Below, one piece after another: positions 55,595-63,381 of a DNA stretch of 64,000 nt. The stretch's first letter is position 1; each line of letters starts with the position of its first letter. A program made the translations under genes and the position numbers. Below the pieces are notes generated by a model. The model was not told the origin of the DNA, ran no database searches, and saw only the letters and a list, made by a program, of their open reading frames with translations. The stretch comes from Paludibacteraceae bacterium (GTDB lineage: Bacteria; Bacteroidota; Bacteroidia; Bacteroidales; Paludibacteraceae), in NCBI GenBank assembly GCA_016285885.1, contig JAEERP010000006.1:1-64000 (forward strand). Reading direction: 5' to 3'.

Positions 55595-56437
55595 ATGACA
55601 GTTGGAATCATAGGGCTAGGGCTCATTGGAGGATCAATGGCCATAGACTTGCGGAGAACAAAATACGCTGATCACTTCATCGGATATGATCAAGCGGACC
55701 TGAACGCATTGACCGCACAAAGGATTGGCTTGGTGGACGAAATACTACCTTACGAGGAACTCATCAAAAAGAGTGATTTGATACTTCTATCCGTACCAGT
55801 AAGTGCGGCAACCAGGCTATTGTCCGACATACTTGACAAAATAAACGACAACCAGGTAGTGGTCGACACCTGCTCCACCAAAGAGAAGTTGAACGACTCC
55901 GTGCACTACCATCCAAGAAGGAAGAACTATGTAGCCTCCCACCCGATGGCAGGTACCGAATTTTGCGGACCATGGGCAGCCGTTCCAAATCTGTTTGCGG
56001 GACGTGCGGGCATCATCTGCAATGCGGAAGATTCAGACCCTAAAGCAATCGAATTGGTACGGAAGATGTACGATTGCCTGAACATGCGCATCATATACAT
56101 GAGAGCCGCCCATCACGACGTGCACACAGCATACGTTTCGCACATCTCCCACATCATATCCTTCGCCCTGGCGTTAACGGTATTAGACAAGGAGAAGAAC
56201 GAAAAGAACATATTCGACCTCGCATCAGGAGGTTTCGCCTCCACCGCCAGATTAGCAAAGAGTAATGCGGACATGTGGGTGCCGATCTTCCTTCAGAACA
56301 AGGAGAATGTACTATCCGTGCTCGACTCATACATGGAGAAGCTGGAGGAGTTCAAAAAGGCATTGAACGAGAACGACGAAGACAAGTTAAGGAAACTGAT
56401 CGACGATGCCAACAGAATAAAAAGGATCCTCAGATAA
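55595..56437 (+). CDS. tyrA: Prephenate dehydrogenase
   Basis: A 280-residue enzyme of tyrosine synthesis (prephenate to 4-hydroxyphenylpyruvate with NAD(P)+). An N-terminal Rossmann motif, VGIIGLGLIGGSMAIDL, is followed by SVPVSAATRLL, VVDTCSTKEKL and HPMAGTEFCGP, which hold the catalytic His. The second half is a helical dimerisation domain. It has no chorismate mutase fusion. The ATG comes one base after the Crp/Fnr stop, an arrangement that suggests tight coupling. A strong terminator follows. Confidence 0.93.
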   Translation: MTVGIIGLGLIGGSMAIDLRRTKYADHFIGYDQADLNALTAQRIGLVDEILPYEELIKKSDLILLSVPVSAATRLLSDILDKINDNQVVVDTCSTKEKLNDSVHYHPRRKNYVASHPMAGTEFCGPWAAVPNLFAGRAGIICNAEDSDPKAIELVRKMYDCLNMRIIYMRAAHHDVHTAYVSHISHIISFALALTVLDKEKNEKNIFDLASGGFASTARLAKSNADMWVPIFLQNKENVLSVLDSYMEKLEEFKKALNENDEDKLRKLIDDANRIKRILR

Positions 56438-56458
56438 CAAAGGAAAAGATTCATACGG

Positions 56459-56492
56459 AAAGCGCTTATGCAATGCATAGGCGCTTTTTTTA
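56459..56492 (+). terminator. Terminator after tyrA
   Basis: AAAGCGCTTATGC pairs with GCATAGGCGCTTT around AAT (13-bp stem with one G-U pair), and the T run continues to seven T residues. Confidence 0.9.
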
Positions 56493-56659
56493 TGGATTCA
56501 ACAAAGAATCAACTATGCGAGGGGCAGGCACACCCTCAAAAGCCCCAACAGGCCATTTTAAGCCCCGCAGACGACCCGAAGCAGCATCCGCACATACAAA
56601 CACGCACCAACACAAAACAAGGCCTCAGAAGCGAAAAAAAACGAACAGGTACAAAAAAA

Positions 56660-56700
56660 GCGATGTTTTCACAGCGCCGAAGCACATTAGAAAACATCGC
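56660..56700 (-). terminator. Terminator of the exbB-exbD operon
   Basis: A perfect 11-bp stem, GCGATGTTTTC and GAAAACATCGC, with a 19-base loop; on the minus strand TTTTTTTG follows. It lies 34 bases past the last exbD stop. Confidence 0.82.
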
Positions 56701-56734
56701 AATAAAAATTCAAACGGTCAAACAACCGAAAGGA

Positions 56735-57211
56735 TTAATAATTATTCGCCCTTTCGTTAGCCGTATAATAGATCTTACGGGCATAAGCCTTACGTAACTC
56801 TTGCTTGACATCAGTAACAACACCCATCTTGGTATCCTTATCCACCTTCAAGGAAACGATCATCAAAGGTTGATCGCTCTCAGGCATAGCCTCACGCTTA
56901 GTTGAGATGTAGGAACCAACGTCGGAAGTGTTCTTTGCGAAAGCGTCATCCAATTGAACGCGCGCCTCCGTACCATTCTGTTTCTGCAATTCCCTCTTAG
57001 GAACACCGATGTAGATGTACTTAGCCAAAGATTTCTTCTCCAACTTAGTCAACTCAGTCGCCTCAGGCAACTTCACATCCACCATCATGGTATTCTCTTT
57101 CATGGTCGTCGTCGTCATGAAGAAGAACAACAACATGAAGATAATATCCGGTAATGAAGCCGTACTAATAGCAGGCAATCTTTTACCACCTTCTTTACGA
57201 AACTTTGCCAT
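56735..57211 (-). CDS. exbD: ExbD/TolR family protein, second copy
   Basis: A 158-residue biopolymer-transport protein with one membrane helix near residues 20-40 and a periplasmic domain. The proton-relay Asp22 sits in STASLPDIIFMLLFFF. With ExbB it forms a proton-driven motor that energises TonB or related outer-membrane transducers. The start shares its A with the stop codon of the upstream exbD, so the two are translationally coupled. The periplasmic domain differs markedly from the first ExbD, so they may form hetero-complexes; that is inference. Confidence 0.93.
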   Translation of the reverse strand: MAKFRKEGGKRLPAISTASLPDIIFMLLFFFMTTTTMKENTMMVDVKLPEATELTKLEKKSLAKYIYIGVPKRELQKQNGTEARVQLDDAFAKNTSDVGSYISTKREAMPESDQPLMIVSLKVDKDTKMGVVTDVKQELRKAYARKIYYTANERANNY

Positions 57212-57807
57212 TATTGAGCCCCTCCTGCGACTTGTCCATAATTCTTCGGCTCAGCCTCGGAAATCTTAGACGGATAAACAGTTTTCACCGCACTCTGTTC
57301 CTCATCAGTCAACTCAGCATACTTGCGTTGGAACTTAGACAACGACAACTCGTTACGAAGTTCACTGTAAGCAGCCACCAACTCATTTTGGACAGCGATA
57401 TATGCCTGATAAGAGGTTCCACGGTCATTCTGCAAAGAGATGACATGCTTTGTGGTAACGCTATACTTTCCAATCAAAGGCACATCTACGACCTCCTTTT
57501 CAGGAAGGTCTGGGTTTCCACTTGGATTAGCGATAAACTCCTTTGCCTTCTCCTTCAACCTAGTAACATCTATCACCTCACCATTGACCATCAATTTATC
57601 GTTGCTATTCACGAGAACCAACATAATGTTTCTCTTGTTAACATCGATATCTTTAGGCTTCTCCTTATTCTCAACCGGAGGAGGCAAAGTACGGAACAGA
57701 CCTTTATCTGTCGCCATAGATGTTGTCACCAAGAAAAAGATAAGCAACAAGAAGGATATATCTGCCATTGAACTCGCATTAATCTCTTGTATTTCTCTTT
57801 TTTTCAT
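57211..57807 (-). CDS. exbD: ExbD/TolR family protein, first copy
   Basis: A 198-residue ExbD homologue, longer than typical ExbD (about 140). The membrane helix carries Asp16 in SSMADISFLLLIFFLV. The periplasmic part contains PPPVENKEKPKDIDVNKRN and a later helix (YQAYIAVQNELVAAYSELRNEL), the extra length being a central insertion of about 50 residues. It lies 12 bases after the small membrane protein gene. The ATG at 57807 is preferred to a TTG three codons upstream. Confidence 0.92.
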   Translation of the reverse strand: MKKREIQEINASSMADISFLLLIFFLVTTSMATDKGLFRTLPPPVENKEKPKDIDVNKRNIMLVLVNSNDKLMVNGEVIDVTRLKEKAKEFIANPSGNPDLPEKEVVDVPLIGKYSVTTKHVISLQNDRGTSYQAYIAVQNELVAAYSELRNELSLSKFQRKYAELTDEEQSAVKTVYPSKISEAEPKNYGQVAGGAQ

Positions 57808-57819
57808 GACAAGCAAAAA

Positions 57820-58284
57820 TTAGAGTTTTTTAAACAAAGAACTACAAATAGTTGCGATAAATGCGATGGCAGCCAAAACGAAGGAACTAACCATACACAT
57901 GTTCGTAATTCTATATACCCAAGGCTCATGAGAACCCTCATAACCCAAGATGTTCATAGGTGTCGTGTCCGCACTGAAATAAGTGATCAAAAACAACGCA
58001 GCCAACACACCGACAAAGATCAAAGGAACCATTACGGATTTTGGATCATAGCTCAACTTAGAGACGAATGATTTCACAGCGAAAACAACAGTCACCAAAG
58101 CGGCTAAGAGAATGAACACATACGCCAAGCCAAGGAATGTGGGGACAAACGAAGGAGCCTCGATTGAGATTCCGTTGCACATGTACGATTCCGTGCTACC
58201 GCAGAAGAACAGCAAGGCGAACACAATTGCAAGCGCAACCAATCCCCACAAGATATACTTAGGAATATTTAATATACTTTGCAT
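57820..58284 (-). CDS. Small membrane protein of the exbB-exbD operon
   Basis: A 154-residue protein with four predicted membrane segments (about 10-28, 50-70, 85-103 and 130-150). No family motif is recognised. Its place between exbB and the exbD pair, with a 12-base gap to exbD and 47 bases from exbB, suggests that it belongs to the same machinery; I recall similar unnamed genes in Bacteroidales exb operons. Function unknown. Confidence 0.8.
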   Translation of the reverse strand: MQSILNIPKYILWGLVALAIVFALLFFCGSTESYMCNGISIEAPSFVPTFLGLAYVFILLAALVTVVFAVKSFVSKLSYDPKSVMVPLIFVGVLAALFLITYFSADTTPMNILGYEGSHEPWVYRITNMCMVSSFVLAAIAFIATICSSLFKKL

Positions 58285-58331
58285 TTTCGGTATTGTTTTT
58301 ATAAAGATTCAAAAATCATTGTTGTTGAAGA

Positions 58332-59231
58332 TTATTCAACCACTGACACAGAGTCAGAAGATGTTGAGTTAGAAACCTTCACATCACCGAAGTGCTCAAC
58401 AACCATATCCAACAACTTGATAGAAGAATCCTCCATCTCAGTCGTCAAGGCCTCGATACGGGTCAAAATGAAGTTCAAGAACAATTGAAGAATCATGGCA
58501 ACGATCAAACCGAACACCGTGGTCAACAATGCCACCTTGATACCACCAGCCACAACCGTTGCTGAGATATCACCTGCTTGTTGGATTTTATCGAACGCCT
58601 CGATCATACCGATGACCGTACCCATGAATCCCAACATTGGGGCAAGTGCGATACACAATGAAATCCAAGTGATGTTCTTCTCAAGACCACCCATCTGTAC
58701 GCTACCGTAAGAAACGACTGTCTTCTCAACAACATCTGGACCCTCAGCGATTCTAGACAAACCTTGGTTGAAGATAGAAGCGATTGGGCCTCTCGTGTTC
58801 TTCGTATATTCCAATGCACCATCTACATCCTTATTGATCAAATAAGACTCGATCTTCTCGAGGAACTTCTTCGTGTTGATAGAAGAAAGGCTCAAAGAGA
58901 TGATACGCTCAATACACAATGCCAATCCAAGGATCAAACACAATGCAACGATTGCCATGAAACCAGCACCACCCTCGATGAACTTAATCTTCAAAGCGTT
59001 GAAGATACCCTGATCCTGTGTGCTTTCTGCTGAAGCTGGAGTTGCTTCTGCCTTAACTTCCTCCTTTGCAGGCTCAGCTGCAGGGGTTACAGGCTCCTGT
59101 TGCTCGTCTGTTGATTCTGTAACTGTTTGCTCTGTTTGTTCTTCTGCGAACGGATCTTGAGCGAATGAAGCAGTAGCGAAACCGAAAGTGAACGCTCCAA
59201 CTATTGCCAATGATGCAAAAATCTTTTTCAT
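58332..59231 (-). CDS. exbB: MotA/TolQ/ExbB proton channel protein
   Basis: A 299-residue ExbB-type channel subunit. Ahead of the channel it has a signal-like helix (residues 4-24) and an acidic Glu/Pro/Ala/Thr-rich stretch of about 50 residues (25-75), which standard E. coli ExbB lacks. Three membrane segments follow at about 90-112, 190-215 and 225-255, with GFMGTVIGMIEAF and the conserved ALLTTVFGLIVAM. It is the first gene of a four-gene operon. tRNA-Ser lies just upstream in the same direction, and I see no TAnnTTTG match between them, so readthrough from the tRNA promoter is possible. Confidence 0.94.
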   Translation of the reverse strand: MKKIFASLAIVGAFTFGFATASFAQDPFAEEQTEQTVTESTDEQQEPVTPAAEPAKEEVKAEATPASAESTQDQGIFNALKIKFIEGGAGFMAIVALCLILGLALCIERIISLSLSSINTKKFLEKIESYLINKDVDGALEYTKNTRGPIASIFNQGLSRIAEGPDVVEKTVVSYGSVQMGGLEKNITWISLCIALAPMLGFMGTVIGMIEAFDKIQQAGDISATVVAGGIKVALLTTVFGLIVAMILQLFLNFILTRIEALTTEMEDSSIKLLDMVVEHFGDVKVSNSTSSDSVSVVE

Positions 59232-59269
59232 TTTTTTATCGATTAAATATTAATTATTATAAATTTCTG

Positions 59270-59357
59270 CGGAGAGAGGGGGATTCGAACCCCCGATACG
59301 CTTTTGACGCATACACGCTTTCCAGGCGTGCCTCTTCAGCCACTCGAGCATCTCTCC
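59270..59357 (-). tRNA. tRNA-Ser (anticodon GGA)
   Basis: An 88-base class II tRNA. The acceptor stem GGAGAGA pairs with TCTCTCC, the anticodon arm is CACGC-CTGGAAA-GCGTG with anticodon GGA, a long variable arm (TATGCGTC...AGCGTA) follows, and the T arm is GGGGG-TTCGAAT-CCCCC. Discriminator G; CCA not encoded. Confidence 0.96.
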
Positions 59358-59438
59358 TGACTTCGTAACAAATCGGGCGCAAATTACAAAAAAAATGGTT
59401 ACAAAACACCGAATGTTGAAAATTATTTTATTCAGCTG

Positions 59439-59975
59439 TTACAGAAACATTTGGCACCATTTATCGAACCTCTGAAGGGTTTCTTCCCCGTATTTTTCCA
59501 ACTTCATGCGGGCTTTTTTCACGCTTCTTTCCTCTCCCAAGTGCGTTTTCGAATAAAATTTATCAGCGAAACAGATGATTTGTTCCTCTATCGAAACAGG
59601 CAACATGTCGCGATGCGGGATGGGCAATTCGGCGGAAAGGATGTACGGAAGGGACAAACCAGTACCGGTATGACGTTCGCACACCAGCGCATGACGTACG
59701 TAACCTTCATCCTTCATCATGTCACTTCCCAAATAGCCATGGCAGATGTACGGAAAGTCTCCCTCACAGTAGAGATCGGGAGCATACGTCTTAATGATGC
59801 CTATGTCGTGAATCATCGCAGCCTCCTCGATGAACTGCATGTCTGCATTCAATTCGGGCTTTCGCTGCGCTATCCTTAACGCATGGTCGGTAACATCGTA
59901 GGAATGATGCAAAAGGATATCCTTACACTTCGGATTATCCTCGTAATATTTGTCAATCAATTCAATAGGATTCAT
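59439..59975 (-). CDS. HD domain phosphohydrolase-like protein
   Basis: A 178-residue HD-domain protein. Metal-binding residues are visible: HSYDVTDHALRIA, EEAAMIHDIGIIKTY (the HD pair), and CHGYLGSDMM followed by CERHTG. HD proteins of this size act as phosphohydrolases on nucleotides or related substrates; the substrate is unknown here. The ATG at 59975 fits the family better than a GTG six codons upstream. It has a TAGTTTTG promoter 33 bases upstream and no partner gene. Confidence 0.9.
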   Translation of the reverse strand: MNPIELIDKYYEDNPKCKDILLHHSYDVTDHALRIAQRKPELNADMQFIEEAAMIHDIGIIKTYAPDLYCEGDFPYICHGYLGSDMMKDEGYVRHALVCERHTGTGLSLPYILSAELPIPHRDMLPVSIEEQIICFADKFYSKTHLGEERSVKKARMKLEKYGEETLQRFDKWCQMFL

Positions 59976-60007
59976 TGCATTATATTCACACACACAACTT
60001 TTTCACA

Positions 60008-60015
60008 CAAAACTA
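60008..60015 (-). promoter_or_regulatory. -7 promoter element for the HD-domain gene
   Basis: The minus strand reads TAGTTTTG, an exact TAnnTTTG match. Confidence 0.5.
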
Positions 60016-60075
60016 ATAAAAATCCGACATTCCCACAATTTTTCCGCTCCATATATTCCTCACCGAAACAGAAAA

Positions 60076-60097
60076 GGCGGAGAAATTCTTCTCCGCC
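60076..60097 (-). terminator. Terminator after transketolase
   Basis: GGCGGAGAA pairs with TTCTCCGCC around a four-base loop; on the minus strand TTTTCTG follows. It lies 34 bases past the tkt stop. Confidence 0.75.
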
Positions 60098-60131
60098 CTT
60101 ATTAAAACCTCCCCTATTGGAGGATATTCGA

Positions 60132-62168
60132 TTATAGATTCAGGAATGAGCAAACCTCGTTATAGACAGATTCGCCATTGAACCCGAACTTCTCATCCAA
60201 CACCGTATAAGGTGCGGAATATCCGAAATGATCCAACCCGTGCACATAGCCGTTCTTGCCGACCAGGCCCTTAATTGTCAACGACATGCCTGCCGTCATA
60301 CCATATACCGGCAAATCGGAAGGGATGACTGACTCCTGATACTCCTTGCTTTGATTACGGAACACGCCCTCAGACGGAGCGGAGACGATCCTAATCTTCA
60401 GGTTCTTACGTTCCTCCAAGAGTTTCGCGCCCTCGAAGAGCGTAGCGACCTCAGAACCACTCGCCACCATCACCAGATCAGGGGTTCCCTTGACATCCTT
60501 AACGATGTAGGCACCCTTGTAAGCCTGCAGAGCCTGCTCGTAGCGGTTGCCATCGCACGGAACGTCGTTCACGTTCTGGCGGGAAAGGATCAAAGCGGTC
60601 GGCGTGTCCATATTCTCCATCGCCATTTTCCAAGCGACAGTCGTCTCGTTCACATCGGCAGGACGAAGCACCAGCATACTGTTCTGCCCCTTATGGTTCT
60701 TCACGCTCTCCAGCAAGCGCACCTGCATCTCCTGCTCGATTGGCTGGTGGGTCGGGCCATCCTCTCCCACCCTGAAGGCATCGTGGCTCCAAACATACTT
60801 CACAGGAATGCGCATCAAAGCGGCCATTCTATAGGCTGGCTTCATGTAATCTGAGAACACGAAGAACGTTCCGCAGGCGGCATACACACCACCGTGCAAG
60901 GCGATACCGTTCATGATGCAGGCCATCGTCAACTCAGAGACACCCGCATTCAGGAAAGCACCCGAGAAATCACCATGTGCGAGCGGGTGCGTATGTTTCA
61001 AGAAACCATCCGTCTTGTCCGAGTTGGAGAGGTCGGCAGAAGCGACGATCATATTTTCCACCTTCTCAGAGAGGAGTCCCAAGACCGCAGCGGAAGCGGA
61101 ACGGGTCGGTTGGTTCGGTTCTTGTGCGATGGAGGAGAAATCGATCTCAGGCAACTTGCCACTGAAGAACTGGTCCAATTTCTTAGCCAGCTCTGGATTC
61201 TCCTTCGCCCACTGAGTCTGTTCGGCCTTCTTGGTGGCGGCGATCTTCGTCAGTTCCGCCCTACGGTCCGCATAGAGTTTCTTCACCTCTGGGAAGACAA
61301 CGAACGGATCGTTCGGGTCGCCACCCAACTTCGCGATGGTCTTCGCAATGCAGACACCTGCCTTGGAAAGCGGTTGACCGTGCGTAGAGACCTTATTTTC
61401 CATGGAAGAGCCATCCTCGGCCACACAACCGACACCCATCGTCGTCTTTCCGATAATCAAGGTTGGACGTTCTTTCTCCTGGTTGGCCTTCTTCAATGCG
61501 GAGATAATCTCTTCCGCATCATTTCCGTTGATAGTCAACACATTCCAGTTCCATGCCTTATATTTCATCTCGATGTCCTCGGTAGAGACCTCGTCCACCT
61601 TGGTGGAAAGCTGGATGTTATTCGCATCGTAGAACATGATGAGGTTATGCAAACCAAGGTGTCCCGCGATACGTCCCGAACCTTGGGAGATCTCCTCCTG
61701 AATACCACCATCAGAGATGAACGTATAGATCTTATGGCTCATCCACTCACCGAAACGCGCACAGAGGAAACGCTCCGCGATAGCCGCGCCTACGGCCATC
61801 GTATGACCTTGACCTAATGGTCCGGAAGTATTCTCGATGCCATGTTCCAGGCTCACCTCTGGATGTCCAGGGGTTTTGCTGCCCCATTGACGGAAAGACT
61901 TGATGTCATCCATCGTGAACTTGTCGCACAAGAGCAACACTGAATAGAGCATAGGCGACATATGCCCTGGATCCAAGAAAAACCTGTCACGGTTAATCCA
62001 GTTGGGGTCAGTCGGGTCGAAAGTAAGAAACTGGGAATAAAGGATGTTGATGAAATCAGCACCACCCATAGCGCCTCCGGGATGACCGGATTTGGCTTTC
62101 TCTACCATCGCAGCGGTCAGAATCCTAATGTTATTCGCCGCACGATTCAGTGTTTGAATGTCTGCCAT
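60132..62168 (-). CDS. tkt: Transketolase
   Basis: A 678-residue thiamine-diphosphate enzyme of the pentose phosphate pathway that moves two-carbon units between sugar phosphates. SGHPGGAMGGAD near residue 27, the ThDP motif SDGGIQEEISQGSG with the closing Asn in YDANNIQLS, and the middle-domain DGPTHQPIEQ are all present. SDG replaces the usual GDG at the start of the ThDP motif, which I believe is normal in Bacteroidota homologues. A C-terminal regulatory-like domain ends the protein. It is a single gene with promoter TATTTTTG. Confidence 0.96.
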   Translation of the reverse strand: MADIQTLNRAANNIRILTAAMVEKAKSGHPGGAMGGADFINILYSQFLTFDPTDPNWINRDRFFLDPGHMSPMLYSVLLLCDKFTMDDIKSFRQWGSKTPGHPEVSLEHGIENTSGPLGQGHTMAVGAAIAERFLCARFGEWMSHKIYTFISDGGIQEEISQGSGRIAGHLGLHNLIMFYDANNIQLSTKVDEVSTEDIEMKYKAWNWNVLTINGNDAEEIISALKKANQEKERPTLIIGKTTMGVGCVAEDGSSMENKVSTHGQPLSKAGVCIAKTIAKLGGDPNDPFVVFPEVKKLYADRRAELTKIAATKKAEQTQWAKENPELAKKLDQFFSGKLPEIDFSSIAQEPNQPTRSASAAVLGLLSEKVENMIVASADLSNSDKTDGFLKHTHPLAHGDFSGAFLNAGVSELTMACIMNGIALHGGVYAACGTFFVFSDYMKPAYRMAALMRIPVKYVWSHDAFRVGEDGPTHQPIEQEMQVRLLESVKNHKGQNSMLVLRPADVNETTVAWKMAMENMDTPTALILSRQNVNDVPCDGNRYEQALQAYKGAYIVKDVKGTPDLVMVASGSEVATLFEGAKLLEERKNLKIRIVSAPSEGVFRNQSKEYQESVIPSDLPVYGMTAGMSLTIKGLVGKNGYVHGLDHFGYSAPYTVLDEKFGFNGESVYNEVCSFLNL

Positions 62169-62212
62169 TTGAATTAAAGGAATGAATGAAATTTTCTGAC
62201 CGCGAAGTTAAT

Positions 62213-62220
62213 CAAAAATA
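62213..62220 (-). promoter_or_regulatory. -7 promoter element for transketolase
   Basis: The minus strand reads TATTTTTG, an exact TAnnTTTG match 44 bases upstream of the ATG. Confidence 0.5.
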
Positions 62221-62275
62221 TATTACGGAAAGAAGAGGCGGGAATAAAAAATACTAACAACAGAAGAAGCGCATT

Positions 62276-62297
62276 GAGACGCAATGCATTGCGTCTC
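62276..62297. repeat. Perfect 22-bp palindrome, REP-like
   Basis: The half-site GAGACGCAATG is followed directly by its reverse complement CATTGCGTCTC, then by TACGGGGAC. The layout matches the palindromic GAGACGC...GCGTCTC elements dispersed between genes in many bacteria. It lies between tkt and the tsf terminator. I noticed no second copy in the window. Confidence 0.7.
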
Positions 62298-62310
62298 TAC
62301 GGGGACAAAA

Positions 62311-62340
62311 AAAGGAGAGAATCCAATGGACCTCTCCTTT
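62311..62340 (-). terminator. Terminator of the rpsB-tsf operon
   Basis: AAAGGAGAG pairs with CTCTCCTTT around a 12-base loop; on the minus strand the T run reaches seven residues. It lies 20 bases past the tsf stop. Confidence 0.85.
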
Positions 62341-62360
62341 TCAAAATATTAGGGGAAATA

Positions 62361-63353
62361 TTATTCCTCGTTCAATGTCACACGCTTGAAAGCGGTAGCG
62401 GTCAATCCTTTAGAGACAGACGCCATGTATTGAGCCACATTGATCTTAGCCTCCTTAATGAACGCCTGATTCAACAAGGTTTGCTCCTTGTAGATCTTTT
62501 GGATACGTCCGTTCACAATACCATCGATCATTTGTTGCTTCAAGTTACCAGCAGCTTGTTCAGCCACAGTGACTTTGATTTCGCGTGCCTTAGCAGCTTG
62601 CTCAGCGGTGATCCATCCCTTCTCCGTGTTAGACTCGATGTGAGCCTCAGAATCCACGTGTGCAGGGTTGATGCCAGCCTTCGTCAAAGCAGCCTCCACT
62701 TGTTTTTGGATCAACTCAGCCTTGGTCTTCTCAGTAGCGATCTCACGCTCCTTAGCGACATAGTCGGCAGGAACATCCTTCTCAGAAACAGAGATAGGGT
62801 TCATGGCAGCGACTTGCATAGCGACATCCTTGTAAACTTGGTTGTCCAAGCCAGTCTCGTTGAAAGCAACGATAGAAGCCAACATATTACCTGGGTGGAT
62901 ATAAGCCCAAACGGCAGGACCGTTAACGAACTCATACATACCCAACTCCATCTTCTCACCAGTAACACCAGAACGGTCAGTGATCAATTGTTGGATAGTA
63001 GAACCACCGATATTCAAAGCGGTCAAAGCCTCCAAGGAAGCAGGTTTAGCCTCCATAGCCTTGTCCAAAATTTGTTGTGTCAACGCAACGAAGTCAGCAT
63101 TCTTAGCGACGAAGTCAGTTTCGCACTTCAAAGCCACGATAGCGGCAAAGCCATCCTTTGCGGCAGCCAAGACGCAACCTTGTGCAGCCTCACGGTCACT
63201 TCTCTTTGCAGCAATTGCCTGACCTCTCTTACGGATAAGCTCAACGGCCTTATCGAAATTGCCTTCAGCCTCAGTAAGAGCCTTCTTGCAATCCATCATG
63301 CCGGCACCCGTCATGGTACGCAATTTGCTAATATCAGCCAATGAAACAGCCAT
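62361..63353 (-). CDS. tsf: Translation elongation factor Ts
   Basis: A 330-residue EF-Ts, the guanine-nucleotide exchange factor of EF-Tu. The N-terminal UBA-like module reads LRTMTGAGMMDCKKALTEA, and ETDFVAKN, the contact with EF-Tu, follows near residue 80. Two core subdomains and a helical coiled-coil region make up the rest. The frame extends 20 codons upstream to 63413, inside rpsB, but MAVSLADISKLR is the family start. It follows rpsB by 28 bases and uses codons typical of highly expressed genes. Confidence 0.97.
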   Translation of the reverse strand: MAVSLADISKLRTMTGAGMMDCKKALTEAEGNFDKAVELIRKRGQAIAAKRSDREAAQGCVLAAAKDGFAAIVALKCETDFVAKNADFVALTQQILDKAMEAKPASLEALTALNIGGSTIQQLITDRSGVTGEKMELGMYEFVNGPAVWAYIHPGNMLASIVAFNETGLDNQVYKDVAMQVAAMNPISVSEKDVPADYVAKEREIATEKTKAELIQKQVEAALTKAGINPAHVDSEAHIESNTEKGWITAEQAAKAREIKVTVAEQAAGNLKQQMIDGIVNGRIQKIYKEQTLLNQAFIKEAKINVAQYMASVSKGLTATAFKRVTLNEE

Positions 63354-63381
63354 AATTGTACTTTTTCTAAAATTTAAATAA

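Noticed and set aside
62276-62297. The 22-bp palindrome as a transcription terminator
   Set aside because: It has no loop or T run on either side, and a better hairpin for tsf lies at 62311-62340.
62274-63344. A 356-codon plus-strand open frame
   Set aside because: It is the mirror of tsf on the other strand and has Leu/Ser/His-rich composition with no recognisable domain.
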